Assembly (NCBI RefSeq): GCF_900103985.1
Contig: NZ_FNIE01000001.1
Span: forward strand, 510,466-574,465
Source of the DNA: Actinacidiphila guanduensis
GTDB lineage: Bacteria; Actinomycetota; Actinomycetes; Streptomycetales; Streptomycetaceae
DNA length: 64,000 nucleotides
Direction: 5' to 3'
Shown: one piece after another, positions 28,024 to 38,685 of the stretch
Layout of the letters: each line of letters begins with the position of its first letter
Numbering within the stretch: position 1 is the first letter of the stretch
Made by a program: the position numbers and the translations under genes
Notes under the pieces: model-generated
What the model was told of the DNA's origin: nothing
Databases searched by the model: none
What the model saw: only the letters and a program-made list of their open reading frames with translations

Positions 28024-28075
28024 CGATACCTCGTCGGGGAGAAGAAGTGGATGGTGCCGTCATGGCCGAAGTCCG

Positions 28076-28219
28076 TCACGCCTCATCGCTCCGCATCGCC
28101 CAGGTCCCGGGCTCGGCAACCAGCAGGCGGCCGGCGATTCCCGCCTTGTCGAAGGCGGTCCGCAGATCCTCGACGCGCTCACTGTAGTGGGCCCGACCGC
28201 GCCAGTGCGCCGGGTTCAC
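28076..28219 (-). CDS. Possible small ORF or gene remnant (47 residues)
   Basis: A GTG-started frame reads VNPAHWRGRAHYSERVEDLR, then DKAGIAGRLLVAEPGTWAM and a stop. Composition looks protein-like (acidic and basic residues balanced, aromatic residues present) rather than a GC shadow, but there is no clear ribosome binding site and I recognise no family. It lies 52 bp upstream of the MOSC gene on the same strand and could be the remnant of a longer gene. Confidence 0.3.
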   Translation of the reverse strand: MNPAHWRGRAHYSERVEDLRTAFDKAGIAGRLLVAEPGTWAMRSDEA

Positions 28220-28335
28220 CGCACCGGCACCAGGACGCGGCGCGGCATTTCGCCGCGAGCGGATCAGACAGTTCGCGCGACTTGGTCCAGCTCATGGCCG
28301 GCCTGGCCGCCGCAGCCACGACCCTCCGGGACCCG

Positions 28336-31300
28336 TCAGCACAAGGGACGGTAAGCGGCCTCGGGGATGTAGGCGTGCCACTGCTGCGGGGTGAGGTTGT
28401 TGCGGGTGGTGACGCAGACGCGTTGTACCGCCCGGTCCAGTCTCAGCGCCGACAACTGCACGGCGCGGTCGGTTCCGGCGCTGGCGAGCACGCTGCCGTC
28501 GGGGCTGTACGCGAGGGCCTTCAGGGAGCCGGTGTGCCCGGCGGTGGCCGGCGTCCGCACCGGTGTGGCACTGTTTTCGCCGGTCAGGTTCCAGAACCTG
28601 ACCGTGCCGTCGTCGCTCGCCGCGGCCAGGGTGCCTCCATCGGGGCTGAACGCCACCGAGGTGACCGCCTCGGTGTGGCCAGTGAGCGGCTGGCCGAGTG
28701 CTGCCGGACGGGCGGGGTCGCGTACGTCCCACAGCCGTACCGCGTGGCCGACGCCCGCGGTGGCCAGCACGTGCCCGGTGGGTGAGAACGCGGCGCCGAG
28801 CAGGCCGCCGGTGTCTCCGGTGGCGATCAGTGGCAGGGGCCTGGGGTGGGCCGGATCGCGCACGTCCCACCGGCGCACCTTGTCGTCGAAGCTGGTAGCG
28901 GCCAGGGTGTGGCCGTCCGGGTCGAAGGCCGCCCAGGTCACCGTGCTGATGCCAGCGTCGAGCGGCGGTCCGGTCGGTACGGGGGCAGCCGGATCCCGCA
29001 GGTCCCACAACTGCAGCCGGTAGCCCGCGCCGCCCGCCGCGAGCAGCGCGCCATGCGGCGAGAAGGCCAGCGCGTCGGCCGTATCGGGGCGGCCGGCACG
29101 GATCGGCGGACAGGGCCGTGGGTGCGCGGGGTCGCGGACGTCCCAGAGCCGGATCACGCCGTCCTCGCCGAGCGCGGCGAGCAGGCGGCCGCCCGCGCCG
29201 AAGGCGGTCCGGGTCGCGCCGGCGGGGACCGTGAGGGCGGGTCCGGCGGGACCCGGGGGCCCGGGGCCACCGAGGTTCCACAGCCGGACCGTCCCGTCGT
29301 CGCTCGCGCTGGCCAGGAGCCGGCCGTCGGGCCGGTAGGCCAGGGCTGTCACGGTGCCGGTGTGGCCGGTCAGCGCGGTGTCCGGGAGGTTCCACAGCCG
29401 GACGGTGTGGTCGTCGCTGGCGCTGGCCAGGGACCGGCCGTCCGGGCTGAACGCGACCCAGTTGACGAATCCGGTGTGCCCGACCAGCGGTGGTCCCAGC
29501 GGCGCCGCGTGGGCGGGGTCGGACACGTCCCACAGCCGGACGGTGTGGTCGGCGCCGCCGGTGGCCAGCACCCGGCCGTCCGGGCTGAAGGCGACCGCGA
29601 GCAGCGTGCTGGTGTGACCCGGCAGCGGCTTCCCGATGGACCGCGGGTGCGCCGGGTCGCCGACGTTCCACAGCCTTACGGTGTGGTCGTCGCCGACGCT
29701 GGCGAGCGTCCGGCTGTCGGGGCTGAACGCGACCGCGTAGACGGCGGAGGCGAAGCCGGTCAGAGGCGGCGCCCACAGGGTCGGCCGGAGGGCATCGGCC
29801 TTCCACAGCCGGACGGTGTGGTCGTGGCCGGCGCTGGCCACTGTCCGCCCGTCCGGGCTGATCGCGGCCGAGGCGACCGAGTCGCGGTGGCCCGTGAGCG
29901 GTTGCCCGAAGGGGCGGGGCCGCGCCGGGCCGCTGACATCCCAGCGCCGCACGGTGTGGTCGTAACTGGCGGTCACCAGCATGCGGCCGTCACCGCTGAA
30001 CGCCACCGAGAACACGTACCCGCCGTGGCCGGTGAGCGGCGGCCCCCATGCGCGCGGACGGGCCGGGTCACTGACGTCCCACAGCCGTGCGGTGCGGTCC
30101 CGGCCGGCGCTGGCCAACGTTCGGCCGTCCGGGCTGAACTGCAACCAGTACACCCAGCCGGTGTGACCGCGCAGTGGCGGACCGAGCTGCCGGGGGTGGG
30201 CCGGATCGGCCAGGCTCCACAGCCGGATGGTGTCATCCCCCGCACCTGTGGCCAGGGTTCGGCCGTCGGGGCTGAAAGCGACCGCGTAGACCGCTTGGGT
30301 GTGTCCGGTGAGCGGCATGGACAGCGGGACGTTCTGGGTGTCGAGGAGGCCGGTGGCGGCATCCGGGCTCGGCCGGGTCCGGTACGAGGCCAGATCGAGG
30401 TCGGCGGCCAGCGACGGATCGGTCTCCCGGGTCTGCCCCGCCTCGGCCAGCGCCTGCTCGGCCACCGCGCGGTCCCGTTCCCCGCGGGCGGTCGAGCGTT
30501 GCTGGACGGCGAGGACGGCGGTTCCCGTGGCGAGCAGCGCGAGCACCGCGAGGAGGGCCACCGCGGCCCGCCGCAGCCGGTTGACGCGGCGCCGGTGCCG
30601 CAGCGACGCGGCAAGGAACGCGTGGACGCGATCACTGACCGGGACGGCGTGCCGGCGCCCGGCCCATGCCGCGGCCGCTGCCAGCCGGCTGCCCCGGTAC
30701 AGGGTGCCGGAGTCGTGACGCTCCCGCTCCCAGGCGGCCGCGGCCTCGTTCAGCTGCTGGTGCAGCAGCAGCCCGGCCCGGTCCTCGGCGATCCAGTCGT
30801 GCAGCCGGGGCCAGGCCGTCAGCAGCGCCTCGTGCGTGATCTCCACCGTCTCGGTGTCCAGGGTCAGCAGGCGGGCGGCGGCCAGCGCGTCCAGCACCGC
30901 CCGGGTGTCCCCGTCCTCGGTGTCGAATTCGGCGAGCGGCACCCGGCGTTTGGTCGGTTCGGCGCCCTCCTCCAACGCGATCAGCCGCAGGAAGACTCCT
31001 TGGGCAAGGAAGGCCTGGTGCGCGGTCAGCCCCGTGTAGAGCGCTTCCGCGGTCTGGGCCAGGGCCTGCCGGATCCCGCCTGTCGCCAGGTAGCCGGCCG
31101 CGGTCAGCGCGTTGCCGCGACGGCGCTGCCAGGTCTCGCGCAGAGCGTGGGACACCAGGGGCAGGACGTTCGCCCGCCCGGCGGCGTCGCCGACCACGCC
31201 GGCCAGCAGCGCGCCCTCCACCGTGCATCCGGCCCGGACCGCGGGGCCGGTGATGGCCAACCGCAACTCGTCCGTGGTCATCGGTCCGACGAGCACTTGG

Positions 31301-32181
31301 GCGTCGCGCAGGGCCCGGACGAGTTCGGGGTGCTCCGAGCAGCGGGCGTAGAAGTCGGCCCGGACCCCGATCACCACCCTCGTACGGCTGTTGGGCGCTG
31401 CGGCAGCCGTCAGCAGTGCGGTGACGAAGCGGTCGCGCTCCTTGCGGTCCGCACAGAGGGTGAAGATCTCCTCGAACTGGTCCACGACCAGCAGCAGATC
31501 GGTGGCCGCCGGCTCCTCGGCCAGCAGTTGCAGGACGGTCAGGTGAAGGGCACGCGGCGTGCGTTCCAGCTCCTCCCGCAAGGCCGCGGCCGATCCGGCG
31601 CCGAGCGCGGCCAGCCGGCCCGCGCACTCCTCCACCGGATGCGGTCCCGGGGTCAGGAACACGGACGGCCACGCCGTGCCCGGGCCACCGCTCGTCCGCG
31701 GCAGCAGGCCCGCCCTCAGCAGGGACGACTTCCCCGCGCCGGAGGCACCGAACACGGCAACGAACCGACGCTCCCGGACCCGCTGCTCCAGATCGTTCGT
31801 GAGCTGCTCCCGCCCGAAGAACCACTCCGCGTCGTCGGGTCCGAAAGCGGCGAGTCCGACGTACGGGCAGCGCTCGTCCGCCGTCGGCCTGCCGGCGGCG
31901 CCCTCCGTCTCGCGATGCGCCTCCGCGGCAGCCGTGTGCCACCGCTCCTCCCACTCCGCCGGGTCGCCTCCGCACGCCCGGACGTAGGCCAGGGTGACCG
32001 CCAGGGTCGGGAACCTGCGGCCGGCTGCGGCGTCGGCCAGCGTGGTGGCCGAATAATGCGCCTCCCGGGCGAGCTGGCGGTACGGCGGGCTGGACGCGCT
32101 CATCCGCAACCGGCGCAGGTCCGCGGCGAAGCGCGTCACCGCGCTGTCGTCGTCGCCCAGGGGTGCTTCGGGACGTGGCAC
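28336..32181 (-). CDS. STAND NTPase with XRE-like N-terminus and 14 WD40 repeats
   Basis: 1281 residues. The N-terminal 100 residues resemble an XRE-type helix-turn-helix (YRQLAREAHYSATTLADAAAGRRFPTL). The nSTAND1-type NTPase domain (about 120-510) has Walker A GASGAGKSS and Walker B LLLVVDQFEEIF. A hydrophobic helix (VALLAVLALLATGTAVLAV, about 640) follows. The C-terminal half holds 14 WD40 repeats (AFSPDG..LA..DDHTVRLW), enough for two seven-bladed propellers. STAND proteins are signal-activated oligomerising switches in regulation, cell death or defence. The GTG has GGGGGGACGC upstream. Divergent from the RHS gene. Confidence 0.9.
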   Translation of the reverse strand: MPRPEAPLGDDDSAVTRFAADLRRLRMSASSPPYRQLAREAHYSATTLADAAAGRRFPTLAVTLAYVRACGGDPAEWEERWHTAAAEAHRETEGAAGRPTADERCPYVGLAAFGPDDAEWFFGREQLTNDLEQRVRERRFVAVFGASGAGKSSLLRAGLLPRTSGGPGTAWPSVFLTPGPHPVEECAGRLAALGAGSAAALREELERTPRALHLTVLQLLAEEPAATDLLLVVDQFEEIFTLCADRKERDRFVTALLTAAAAPNSRTRVVIGVRADFYARCSEHPELVRALRDAQVLVGPMTTDELRLAITGPAVRAGCTVEGALLAGVVGDAAGRANVLPLVSHALRETWQRRRGNALTAAGYLATGGIRQALAQTAEALYTGLTAHQAFLAQGVFLRLIALEEGAEPTKRRVPLAEFDTEDGDTRAVLDALAAARLLTLDTETVEITHEALLTAWPRLHDWIAEDRAGLLLHQQLNEAAAAWERERHDSGTLYRGSRLAAAAAWAGRRHAVPVSDRVHAFLAASLRHRRRVNRLRRAAVALLAVLALLATGTAVLAVQQRSTARGERDRAVAEQALAEAGQTRETDPSLAADLDLASYRTRPSPDAATGLLDTQNVPLSMPLTGHTQAVYAVAFSPDGRTLATGAGDDTIRLWSLADPAHPRQLGPPLRGHTGWVYWLQFSPDGRTLASAGRDRTARLWDVSDPARPRAWGPPLTGHGGYVFSVAFSGDGRMLVTASYDHTVRRWDVSGPARPRPFGQPLTGHRDSVASAAISPDGRTVASAGHDHTVRLWKADALRPTLWAPPLTGFASAVYAVAFSPDSRTLASVGDDHTVRLWNVGDPAHPRSIGKPLPGHTSTLLAVAFSPDGRVLATGGADHTVRLWDVSDPAHAAPLGPPLVGHTGFVNWVAFSPDGRSLASASDDHTVRLWNLPDTALTGHTGTVTALAYRPDGRLLASASDDGTVRLWNLGGPGPPGPAGPALTVPAGATRTAFGAGGRLLAALGEDGVIRLWDVRDPAHPRPCPPIRAGRPDTADALAFSPHGALLAAGGAGYRLQLWDLRDPAAPVPTGPPLDAGISTVTWAAFDPDGHTLAATSFDDKVRRWDVRDPAHPRPLPLIATGDTGGLLGAAFSPTGHVLATAGVGHAVRLWDVRDPARPAALGQPLTGHTEAVTSVAFSPDGGTLAAASDDGTVRFWNLTGENSATPVRTPATAGHTGSLKALAYSPDGSVLASAGTDRAVQLSALRLDRAVQRVCVTTRNNLTPQQWHAYIPEAAYRPLC

Positions 32182-32216
32182 GCGTCCCCCCTTCCGTCTG
32201 CGACCAAGTGGCCCAT

Positions 32217-32262
32217 TGTCCGGGGGTTGTTGTCCGACCGGCCATCCCCGAAACCGGACAAC
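32217..32262. promoter_or_regulatory. Repeated TTGTCCG motif in the STAND/RHS divergent promoter
   Basis: TTGTCCG occurs twice in direct orientation (about 32217 and 32230). Its inverted form CGGACAA occurs at 32255, so GTTGTCCG-N18-CGGACAAC makes 8-bp inverted arms. The cluster sits in the 183-bp region between the divergent genes and is a candidate shared operator. Confidence 0.5.
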
Positions 32263-32364
32263 CGCTGCGCTTGTAGAACGGCTGTCTGACGCGCCTACCA
32301 CCAGGGCCGGCTTGCTGCCGCGCCACTGGGGACAGACCTTCCTCGTCGGACGGACACCACGCTC

Positions 32365-35300
32365 ATGGCCTTTCATCAAGCTTCCGCCGTGCGGCCGCGC
32401 CGCTCCGTCGCGCTGCTCTCCGGGGCGCTGCTGGTCGCCGGGTTGCTCCAGGTGGTGCCGGCTGCCGCGGCGCCATCCGGCCGGCATGGGCCGGCCGCGG
32501 CAGCCCGAAGCGAGCGGTCCGTCCCCGGACACCCGCTGCCGGCGGCGGCGCGACCGCCCGACCCCGAGGCCCGGCGCGCACCGGCCCTCAGCCGTCCGAT
32601 CTGGCCCGACGCGCACAGCGCCACTCTCACCGTGGGCGACGGGAGCGGTGGCCCGGCGGAACTGCCCGGCACCGGGCTGTCGCTGACCGGCCCGCGCCCC
32701 ACGCGGGTCGCGGTGCGGACCCTGGGGCAGGACACCGTGCGGGCGCTGGGCGGGGTCGGGTACGCCTTCACCGTGTCGGCGGCGGACTCGGCGGTCGCTG
32801 CATCCGGAGCCGGCTCGGCGCGCGACGCGGCCTCCGGGGCTTCCGGGGCGGCGGAGACCGGCCCGGGGACCGTCACGGTGCGGCTCGACTACACGGGCTT
32901 CCGCCATGCGGCCGGCGGCGGGTTCGCCGGCCGGTTGCGGCTGGAGCAGTTGCCGGACTGCGTGCTGGCCACACCGGCCTGCGCCGCACGGCCGGTCACC
33001 CTCCCCGCACACAACGACCCCGCCACCGCGACCATCACCGCCACCGGAGTGCGCCCGGACGGCACCTCGGTCTATCTGCTGGCGAGTTCGGCGTCGGGCA
33101 GCAGCGGCGACTATCGGGCGACGGATCTGAAGCCGTCGGGGAAGTGGTCGGTGGGCCTGGAATCCGGCGACTTCACCTACTCGTACCCGCTGCCGTTGCC
33201 GCCGTCGCCGTACGGAAAAGCGCCTGATCTCTCCCTGGACTACTCCGCGCAGTCGGTGGACGGCCGCACCTCGGCCACCAACAACCAGGCGTCGTGGGCC
33301 GGGCTCGGCTGGGACCTCGATCCCGGTTTCATCGAACGCAAGTACCGGGCATGCGTCGACGACGGCAGCACCACCCTGTCCGACCTGTGCTGGCACTCTC
33401 CCTACTCCAGCGACGAGGAGGGCGCCGAGTACGTCATCTCGCTGAACGGCACGTCCACCGAACTGATCAAGGACGGCGACGGCGTCTACCATGCCGAGGA
33501 CGACCCGGGCTGGAAGATCCAGCACACCTACGACGGCGCGAACTCCGACAACACCCATGAGGCGTGGGTGGTGTCCACCCCGGACGGCACCCGCTACTGG
33601 TTCGGCTACCACGAGGACTCCAACCTGACCGTCCCCGTGATCGGGAACGACGCGGGCGAGCCCTGCCACGACTCCGGCCAGTCGCTGTGCCGGCAGACCT
33701 ACCGCTGGAACCTGGACCAGATCCGCGACCCCGACGAGAACGACACCCGGCTGTACTGGACCAAGGAGACCAACTCCTACAAGCGGTTCTCCACCGGGGA
33801 CCTGGAGTCCTACGACCGCGGCAGCTATCTCGACAAGGTCGAGTACGGCATGCAGGCCGGCCAGCAGCCCGCCGTGCGGGTCGACTTCACCTCCGTCTAC
33901 CGCTGCCTGTCCGACATCGACCAGGCCGCCCCGGACTGCGCGGCCCCGACCACGTCCAGCGCCGACGACTACCCGGACGTCCCGGTGGACCTGATCTGCT
34001 CCAGCGGGCAGAGCTGCACCAAGAACTCACCCTCGTTCTTCGTGACCCGGCGCCTCGCGTCGATCTCCACCCAGGTCTGGGACCCCGCCAGCGCCTCCTT
34101 CATGGTCGTCGACCGCATCCAGCCCACGTTCGCGCTTCCCAACCCGGTCGGCGCGACCGACGCCATGCTGTGGCTGAACTACCTCCAGGTGTACGGGCAG
34201 TGGGGTGACAACGTCACTCTGCCCGCGATCGACTTCGACGGCCAGTGGCTGAACAACCGGGTCGACTACCCGAGCGGCGAGCCCACCGACGCGATGCCCA
34301 TGCGCCGGATCACCAGCATCCAGAACGGACTCGGCGGCGAGACCGACGTCACCTACGGCCACGCCTCGGCGGCCGCCACCTGCCCGAGCGACGGTTCCAC
34401 GTCGACATGGGAGTCCGGCAAGCACTGGGACACCAACACCCAGGAGTGCTTCCGGGTCGACTACAAGCCCGAAGGCGCGACCTCCACCACGCACGGCGTT
34501 TTCCAGAAGTACGTGGTGACCGAGCTTGACCAGGTGGACCTGGTGGGCGGTTCACCGAAGCAGACCACCACGTACGACTATCTCGGCGACCCGGCCTGGC
34601 ACTACGACGACGAGCCGACGGTCCCCTCCGACCAGCAGATGTGGTCGGACTGGCGCGGCTACCGGGAGGTCCGGCAGACCCAGGGCACAGGACCGAACAG
34701 CCAGCGCACGGTCACCGAGACCACGCACTTCCGCGGCATGGACGGCGACAGGCTCAAGGACGGCGGCACCAAGACCGCCACCCTGACCGACTGGGCCGGC
34801 AACCAGTTCGCCGACAACCACGCCAAGGCCGGGGAGGTGCTCCAGGCCCAGCACTTCCGGCTCAACGCGGACGGCTCGCGGACCGAACTGGCCGATGAGC
34901 GCTACACCTACTGGGACTCGGGCATCACCGCCAACGGCGCCGGCCTGCACAACGCGCACATGATCCGCCCCTACCAGACCAGATCACGGCAGCTCAAGGC
35001 CGACGGCACGTGGCGGGAGACCGGAAGCGACCAGGACGGCTACACCACCGCCAACGGCGGTCTGCCCACCCGCAAGGTCCAGTGGGGCGAGATCGGCACC
35101 GGCGCCGACAACACCTGCACCGAGATCACCTACGCCCGCAACACCGACGACTGGCGGTGGATGCTGGACTACACCGAGAGCACAGAACTCCACACCGGCG
35201 ACCCCGACCCGACCAGCAACCAGTGCCCGGGGCCCGCGGCCTCCCGCACCGTGACGCTCTACGACAACGCCACGGCCCCGGGAGCGGCGAACAAGCCCAT

Positions 35301-38300
35301 CGACGGCAACCCCACCGAGGTCCGTACGTACTGGAACGACACGACCTACGCCTCGGAGAAGAAGGTCTACGACGCCTACGGCCGGGTCACCTCCGACACC
35401 AACGGCCGCAACTTCACCACGACGACCTCGTACAGCCCGGCGAGCGGCTGGCCCATGAACGGCACGAAGACCACCGACCCGCTCGGCCACAGCACCACGA
35501 CCTACACCAGCCGCGCCTTCGGCACCACCACCCGCACCATCGACCCCAACGGCCTGGTCACCACCACGGACTACGACGGCGCCGGGCGGATCGAGCGCGT
35601 CTGGCTGCCCACGGAGCCCAAACCCAACGGCGTGGACGTCCCGCCGCCGGCGGGCGCGATCCCCTCGTACCAGTACACCTACCACCTCACCGTCGGCGGC
35701 ACCGCGCCCAACTCCCAGCCCAGCAAGCCGACCGTGGTCACCGCCCGGCAGTTGCAGTCCATCGACAGCGGAACCCCGCACTGGCTGGCGACCTACACCT
35801 ATCTCGACGGCTTCGGCCGCACCCGCGAAGTACAGACGCCGTCACCGTCCAGCGGAGGGGGCCGGACGGTGACGGACACCACCTACGACGAACGCGGCCT
35901 GACCAAGGGCACCTCCGCCCCGTACTGGAACTCCACCGCCCCCGGCGACGACCCCGCGCTGTTCGTCAACCCGCAGCGGGCCGACGTGCCGTCCTGGACC
36001 GAGAAGACCTACGACGCGCTGCAGCGCGAGACGGCCTCCACGCTCTACGCCTTCGGCACGGTGCAGAAGACCACCGCGACCGCCAACTACGGCGACGGCA
36101 AGGTGGTCACCCCGCCCAGCGGCGGACGCACCGCCTACTGGAACGACGGTTTCGACCGGCTCGCCGAGGTCCAGGAGAACGTCCCGGCCGGCAGCGACGT
36201 GCCGCCCCCTGCCGTGCCCACCACCACGTATGCCTACACGGCACGGGGCGAACTGGCGACGGTCACCGACGCGGCCGGCGACGTCACCTCCTACGGCTAC
36301 GACTGGCTGGGCCGCCGCACCAGCGCCAAGGACCCGGACTCCGGGGCATCCACCACCACCTACGACCCGGTCGGCAACATCGAGAGCACCACAGACGCCC
36401 TCGGGAAGACGCTCGCCTACACCTACGACGCAACGAACCGCAAACGCGTCGAGTGGTCCGGATCGATCGGCAACGTCAAGCTCGCCGAGTGGACCTATGA
36501 CACCGTCCCCTTCCCCGGCCAGACGGGAACGCCGACCAAGTTCGTCCTCGGGCAGCCGGCCACCACCACCCGCTACGTCAACGGCCAGGCGTACCGCGCC
36601 GACGTCACCGGATACGACCTGCGCTATCAGGTCACCGCCCGCACCTGGACCATCCCGTCCGGGCAGGGCGCGCTCGCGGGCAGCTACACCTTCGGCTACT
36701 CCTACGACCGCGCCGGCCACCAAACGTCAGTCTCCTATCCAGCCGCCGGCGAGCTGCCCGCCGAAACCACCACCACCGGCTACACCGCCACCGGACAGCC
36801 GAACACGCTGACCAGTACGACGGCCACCTACGTGGGAGCGACCTCGTACAGCGGCAGCGGCCAGCTCATGGCCAGGAACTACGGCGCCGGCAACGCCGTG
36901 CAGCGCCAGTACGCCTACGAATCCGGGGGCACCCAGCACCTGACCTCCATCAGGACCCTGACGTCCGGTCAGGTCGCGCAGAACGACCTCTACGGTTACG
37001 ACCCTTCGGACAACCTCACCTCGGTCACCGACCTCACCCAGGCCCAACCGCAGAACCAGTGCTACCGCTACGACTCCCTGCAACGGCTCACCGCGGCATG
37101 GACCACGGCATCCGCCTGCTCCGCCGGCCCCTCCGCCGCCGACAGCACCGGGCCCGACCCCTACCAACTCGCCTACTCCTACGACGCGATCGGCAACACG
37201 ACGTCCGTGACGAACGGCGCCACCCCCACCTCCTACGCCTACCCCGCACCGGGCCCGGCCTCGGTACGCCCGCACGCGGTCACCGCCGCCGGCCAGGACA
37301 CCTACGGCTACGACGCCGACGGCCGCCTCACCACCCGGACCGTAGCGGGCACACCGTCCACACTCGCATGGGACGACAGCGGCGACCTCGCCTCGGTCAC
37401 GACGGCAGGAGCGGCCACGTCGTTCGTCTCCACCGCTGACGGCGACCGCCTCGTCCGCCACGATCCCGACGCCACGACCGTCTACCTCGACGGAACCGAA
37501 CTCCGCCTGTCCGGCGGCACGGTGAGCGCGACGCGCTACTACACCTCCGGTGCGTCGGTGGTCGCGATGCGCACCGCGAGCGGCGTGCAGTGGCTCGCCT
37601 CCGACCAGCAGAACTCCACGCAGGTCGCCGTCGACGCAGCCACCGGGGCGGTGTCGCGCCAGCGGTATCTGCCGTACGGCGCCCACCGCGGCGCCACCGA
37701 CGCCCTCCCCACGACGGACCGCGGCTTCCTCGGCAAAACGGAGGACCCGACCACGGACCTCGACCAAGTCGGAGCGCGCTACTACGACCCGTCGCTCGGA
37801 AGGTTCATCTCCCCGGACCCGCTGTACGACACGTCCAAACCGCAGTCGCTCAACCCGTACGCCTACGCCGAGGACAACCCGACGACGTTCAGCGACCCGA
37901 GCGGGCTGAATTCGTGCAGACAAGGATGCGACGACAACGCCTCCTCGACCGGCGGCTACTACTCGGAGAGCAGCAGCGATAACAGCAGTTCCATCAGTCG
38001 CTCCTACTGGGGAGGCCACACCGAGGAAGAGGTGGCCGTCACAGCGACCACGTGTGGGAACTGCAGTGCTGCCGCGCGGGCGCGACTGCGCCGGGCCGCC
38101 GACTGGTCGACGCAGTACGAGAACGGGATGGCCGACGAGGCGCCTCCGGCCAGCGGCAACTGCGTACCCCTGCCGTTGTTCCACATATGCCCTCCTGGCT
38201 CCCCCGGTCTCGGCACCCCCGGAGGCGGTCCGGGTGCTTGTGGCATCATCTGCCAGCCCACGCACTGCCCCTTGGCGGGCCTGTGCCCGGTGAAACCGAC

Positions 38301-38640
38301 CGTCCCCAGTCTCAAGCTCCCGAAGTTCTCGGCTCACTGCTCCTTCCTGGTGTTCTGCCAGGTCAACGCCCCGAAGAACATATCGGACCCTGTGTCGCGA
38401 TTTGTTGGCCGCCACAACGACCTGATCACCGCCACGGGAGCCGGTGCCGCTGGCATCGGCTGTGCGGCGCTGACCAAGAATGCTGTGGCCGCGGCAGCGT
38501 GCGCAGCGGCCGGTGGGGAGGTGACCGGTTACCTGGCGGACGAGTGGGCTGCGGCGAGCGGCGAGGGCAAATGCGTCGGCCTGGGAACCGTCCTGGCCCC
38601 ACCGGGCTCCACCGTCATCCCCACCACCCGCAGATGCTGA
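32365..38640 (+). CDS. Large secreted RHS-repeat protein with cysteine-rich C-terminal tail
   Basis: 2091 residues. A signal peptide (RRSVALLSGALLVAGLLQVV, cleavage near AAA-APSG) directs export. The central part has SpvB/TcdB-like sequence (SWAGLGWDLDPGF) and many YD/RHS repeats (TYDAxG.., YGYDxxGR). The RHS core signature YYDPSLGRFISPDPLYD..NPYAYAEDNPTTFSDPSGL ends near residue 1850. The remaining ~240 residues form the variable tip, with about 17 cysteines, Pro/Gly-rich blocks and a hydrophobic glycine/alanine segment (ITATGAGAAGIGCAALTK). RHS shells carry C-terminal toxins in polymorphic systems; I do not recognise this tip as a known toxin. Confidence 0.9.
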   Translation: MAFHQASAVRPRRSVALLSGALLVAGLLQVVPAAAAPSGRHGPAAAARSERSVPGHPLPAAARPPDPEARRAPALSRPIWPDAHSATLTVGDGSGGPAELPGTGLSLTGPRPTRVAVRTLGQDTVRALGGVGYAFTVSAADSAVAASGAGSARDAASGASGAAETGPGTVTVRLDYTGFRHAAGGGFAGRLRLEQLPDCVLATPACAARPVTLPAHNDPATATITATGVRPDGTSVYLLASSASGSSGDYRATDLKPSGKWSVGLESGDFTYSYPLPLPPSPYGKAPDLSLDYSAQSVDGRTSATNNQASWAGLGWDLDPGFIERKYRACVDDGSTTLSDLCWHSPYSSDEEGAEYVISLNGTSTELIKDGDGVYHAEDDPGWKIQHTYDGANSDNTHEAWVVSTPDGTRYWFGYHEDSNLTVPVIGNDAGEPCHDSGQSLCRQTYRWNLDQIRDPDENDTRLYWTKETNSYKRFSTGDLESYDRGSYLDKVEYGMQAGQQPAVRVDFTSVYRCLSDIDQAAPDCAAPTTSSADDYPDVPVDLICSSGQSCTKNSPSFFVTRRLASISTQVWDPASASFMVVDRIQPTFALPNPVGATDAMLWLNYLQVYGQWGDNVTLPAIDFDGQWLNNRVDYPSGEPTDAMPMRRITSIQNGLGGETDVTYGHASAAATCPSDGSTSTWESGKHWDTNTQECFRVDYKPEGATSTTHGVFQKYVVTELDQVDLVGGSPKQTTTYDYLGDPAWHYDDEPTVPSDQQMWSDWRGYREVRQTQGTGPNSQRTVTETTHFRGMDGDRLKDGGTKTATLTDWAGNQFADNHAKAGEVLQAQHFRLNADGSRTELADERYTYWDSGITANGAGLHNAHMIRPYQTRSRQLKADGTWRETGSDQDGYTTANGGLPTRKVQWGEIGTGADNTCTEITYARNTDDWRWMLDYTESTELHTGDPDPTSNQCPGPAASRTVTLYDNATAPGAANKPIDGNPTEVRTYWNDTTYASEKKVYDAYGRVTSDTNGRNFTTTTSYSPASGWPMNGTKTTDPLGHSTTTYTSRAFGTTTRTIDPNGLVTTTDYDGAGRIERVWLPTEPKPNGVDVPPPAGAIPSYQYTYHLTVGGTAPNSQPSKPTVVTARQLQSIDSGTPHWLATYTYLDGFGRTREVQTPSPSSGGGRTVTDTTYDERGLTKGTSAPYWNSTAPGDDPALFVNPQRADVPSWTEKTYDALQRETASTLYAFGTVQKTTATANYGDGKVVTPPSGGRTAYWNDGFDRLAEVQENVPAGSDVPPPAVPTTTYAYTARGELATVTDAAGDVTSYGYDWLGRRTSAKDPDSGASTTTYDPVGNIESTTDALGKTLAYTYDATNRKRVEWSGSIGNVKLAEWTYDTVPFPGQTGTPTKFVLGQPATTTRYVNGQAYRADVTGYDLRYQVTARTWTIPSGQGALAGSYTFGYSYDRAGHQTSVSYPAAGELPAETTTTGYTATGQPNTLTSTTATYVGATSYSGSGQLMARNYGAGNAVQRQYAYESGGTQHLTSIRTLTSGQVAQNDLYGYDPSDNLTSVTDLTQAQPQNQCYRYDSLQRLTAAWTTASACSAGPSAADSTGPDPYQLAYSYDAIGNTTSVTNGATPTSYAYPAPGPASVRPHAVTAAGQDTYGYDADGRLTTRTVAGTPSTLAWDDSGDLASVTTAGAATSFVSTADGDRLVRHDPDATTVYLDGTELRLSGGTVSATRYYTSGASVVAMRTASGVQWLASDQQNSTQVAVDAATGAVSRQRYLPYGAHRGATDALPTTDRGFLGKTEDPTTDLDQVGARYYDPSLGRFISPDPLYDTSKPQSLNPYAYAEDNPTTFSDPSGLNSCRQGCDDNASSTGGYYSESSSDNSSSISRSYWGGHTEEEVAVTATTCGNCSAAARARLRRAADWSTQYENGMADEAPPASGNCVPLPLFHICPPGSPGLGTPGGGPGACGIICQPTHCPLAGLCPVKPTVPSLKLPKFSAHCSFLVFCQVNAPKNISDPVSRFVGRHNDLITATGAGAAGIGCAALTKNAVAAAACAAAGGEVTGYLADEWAAASGEGKCVGLGTVLAPPGSTVIPTTRRC

Positions 38641-38685
38641 CCTCTCGACGGACTGACATGACCGAGTCCGAGCAAAGGAGAGAAC

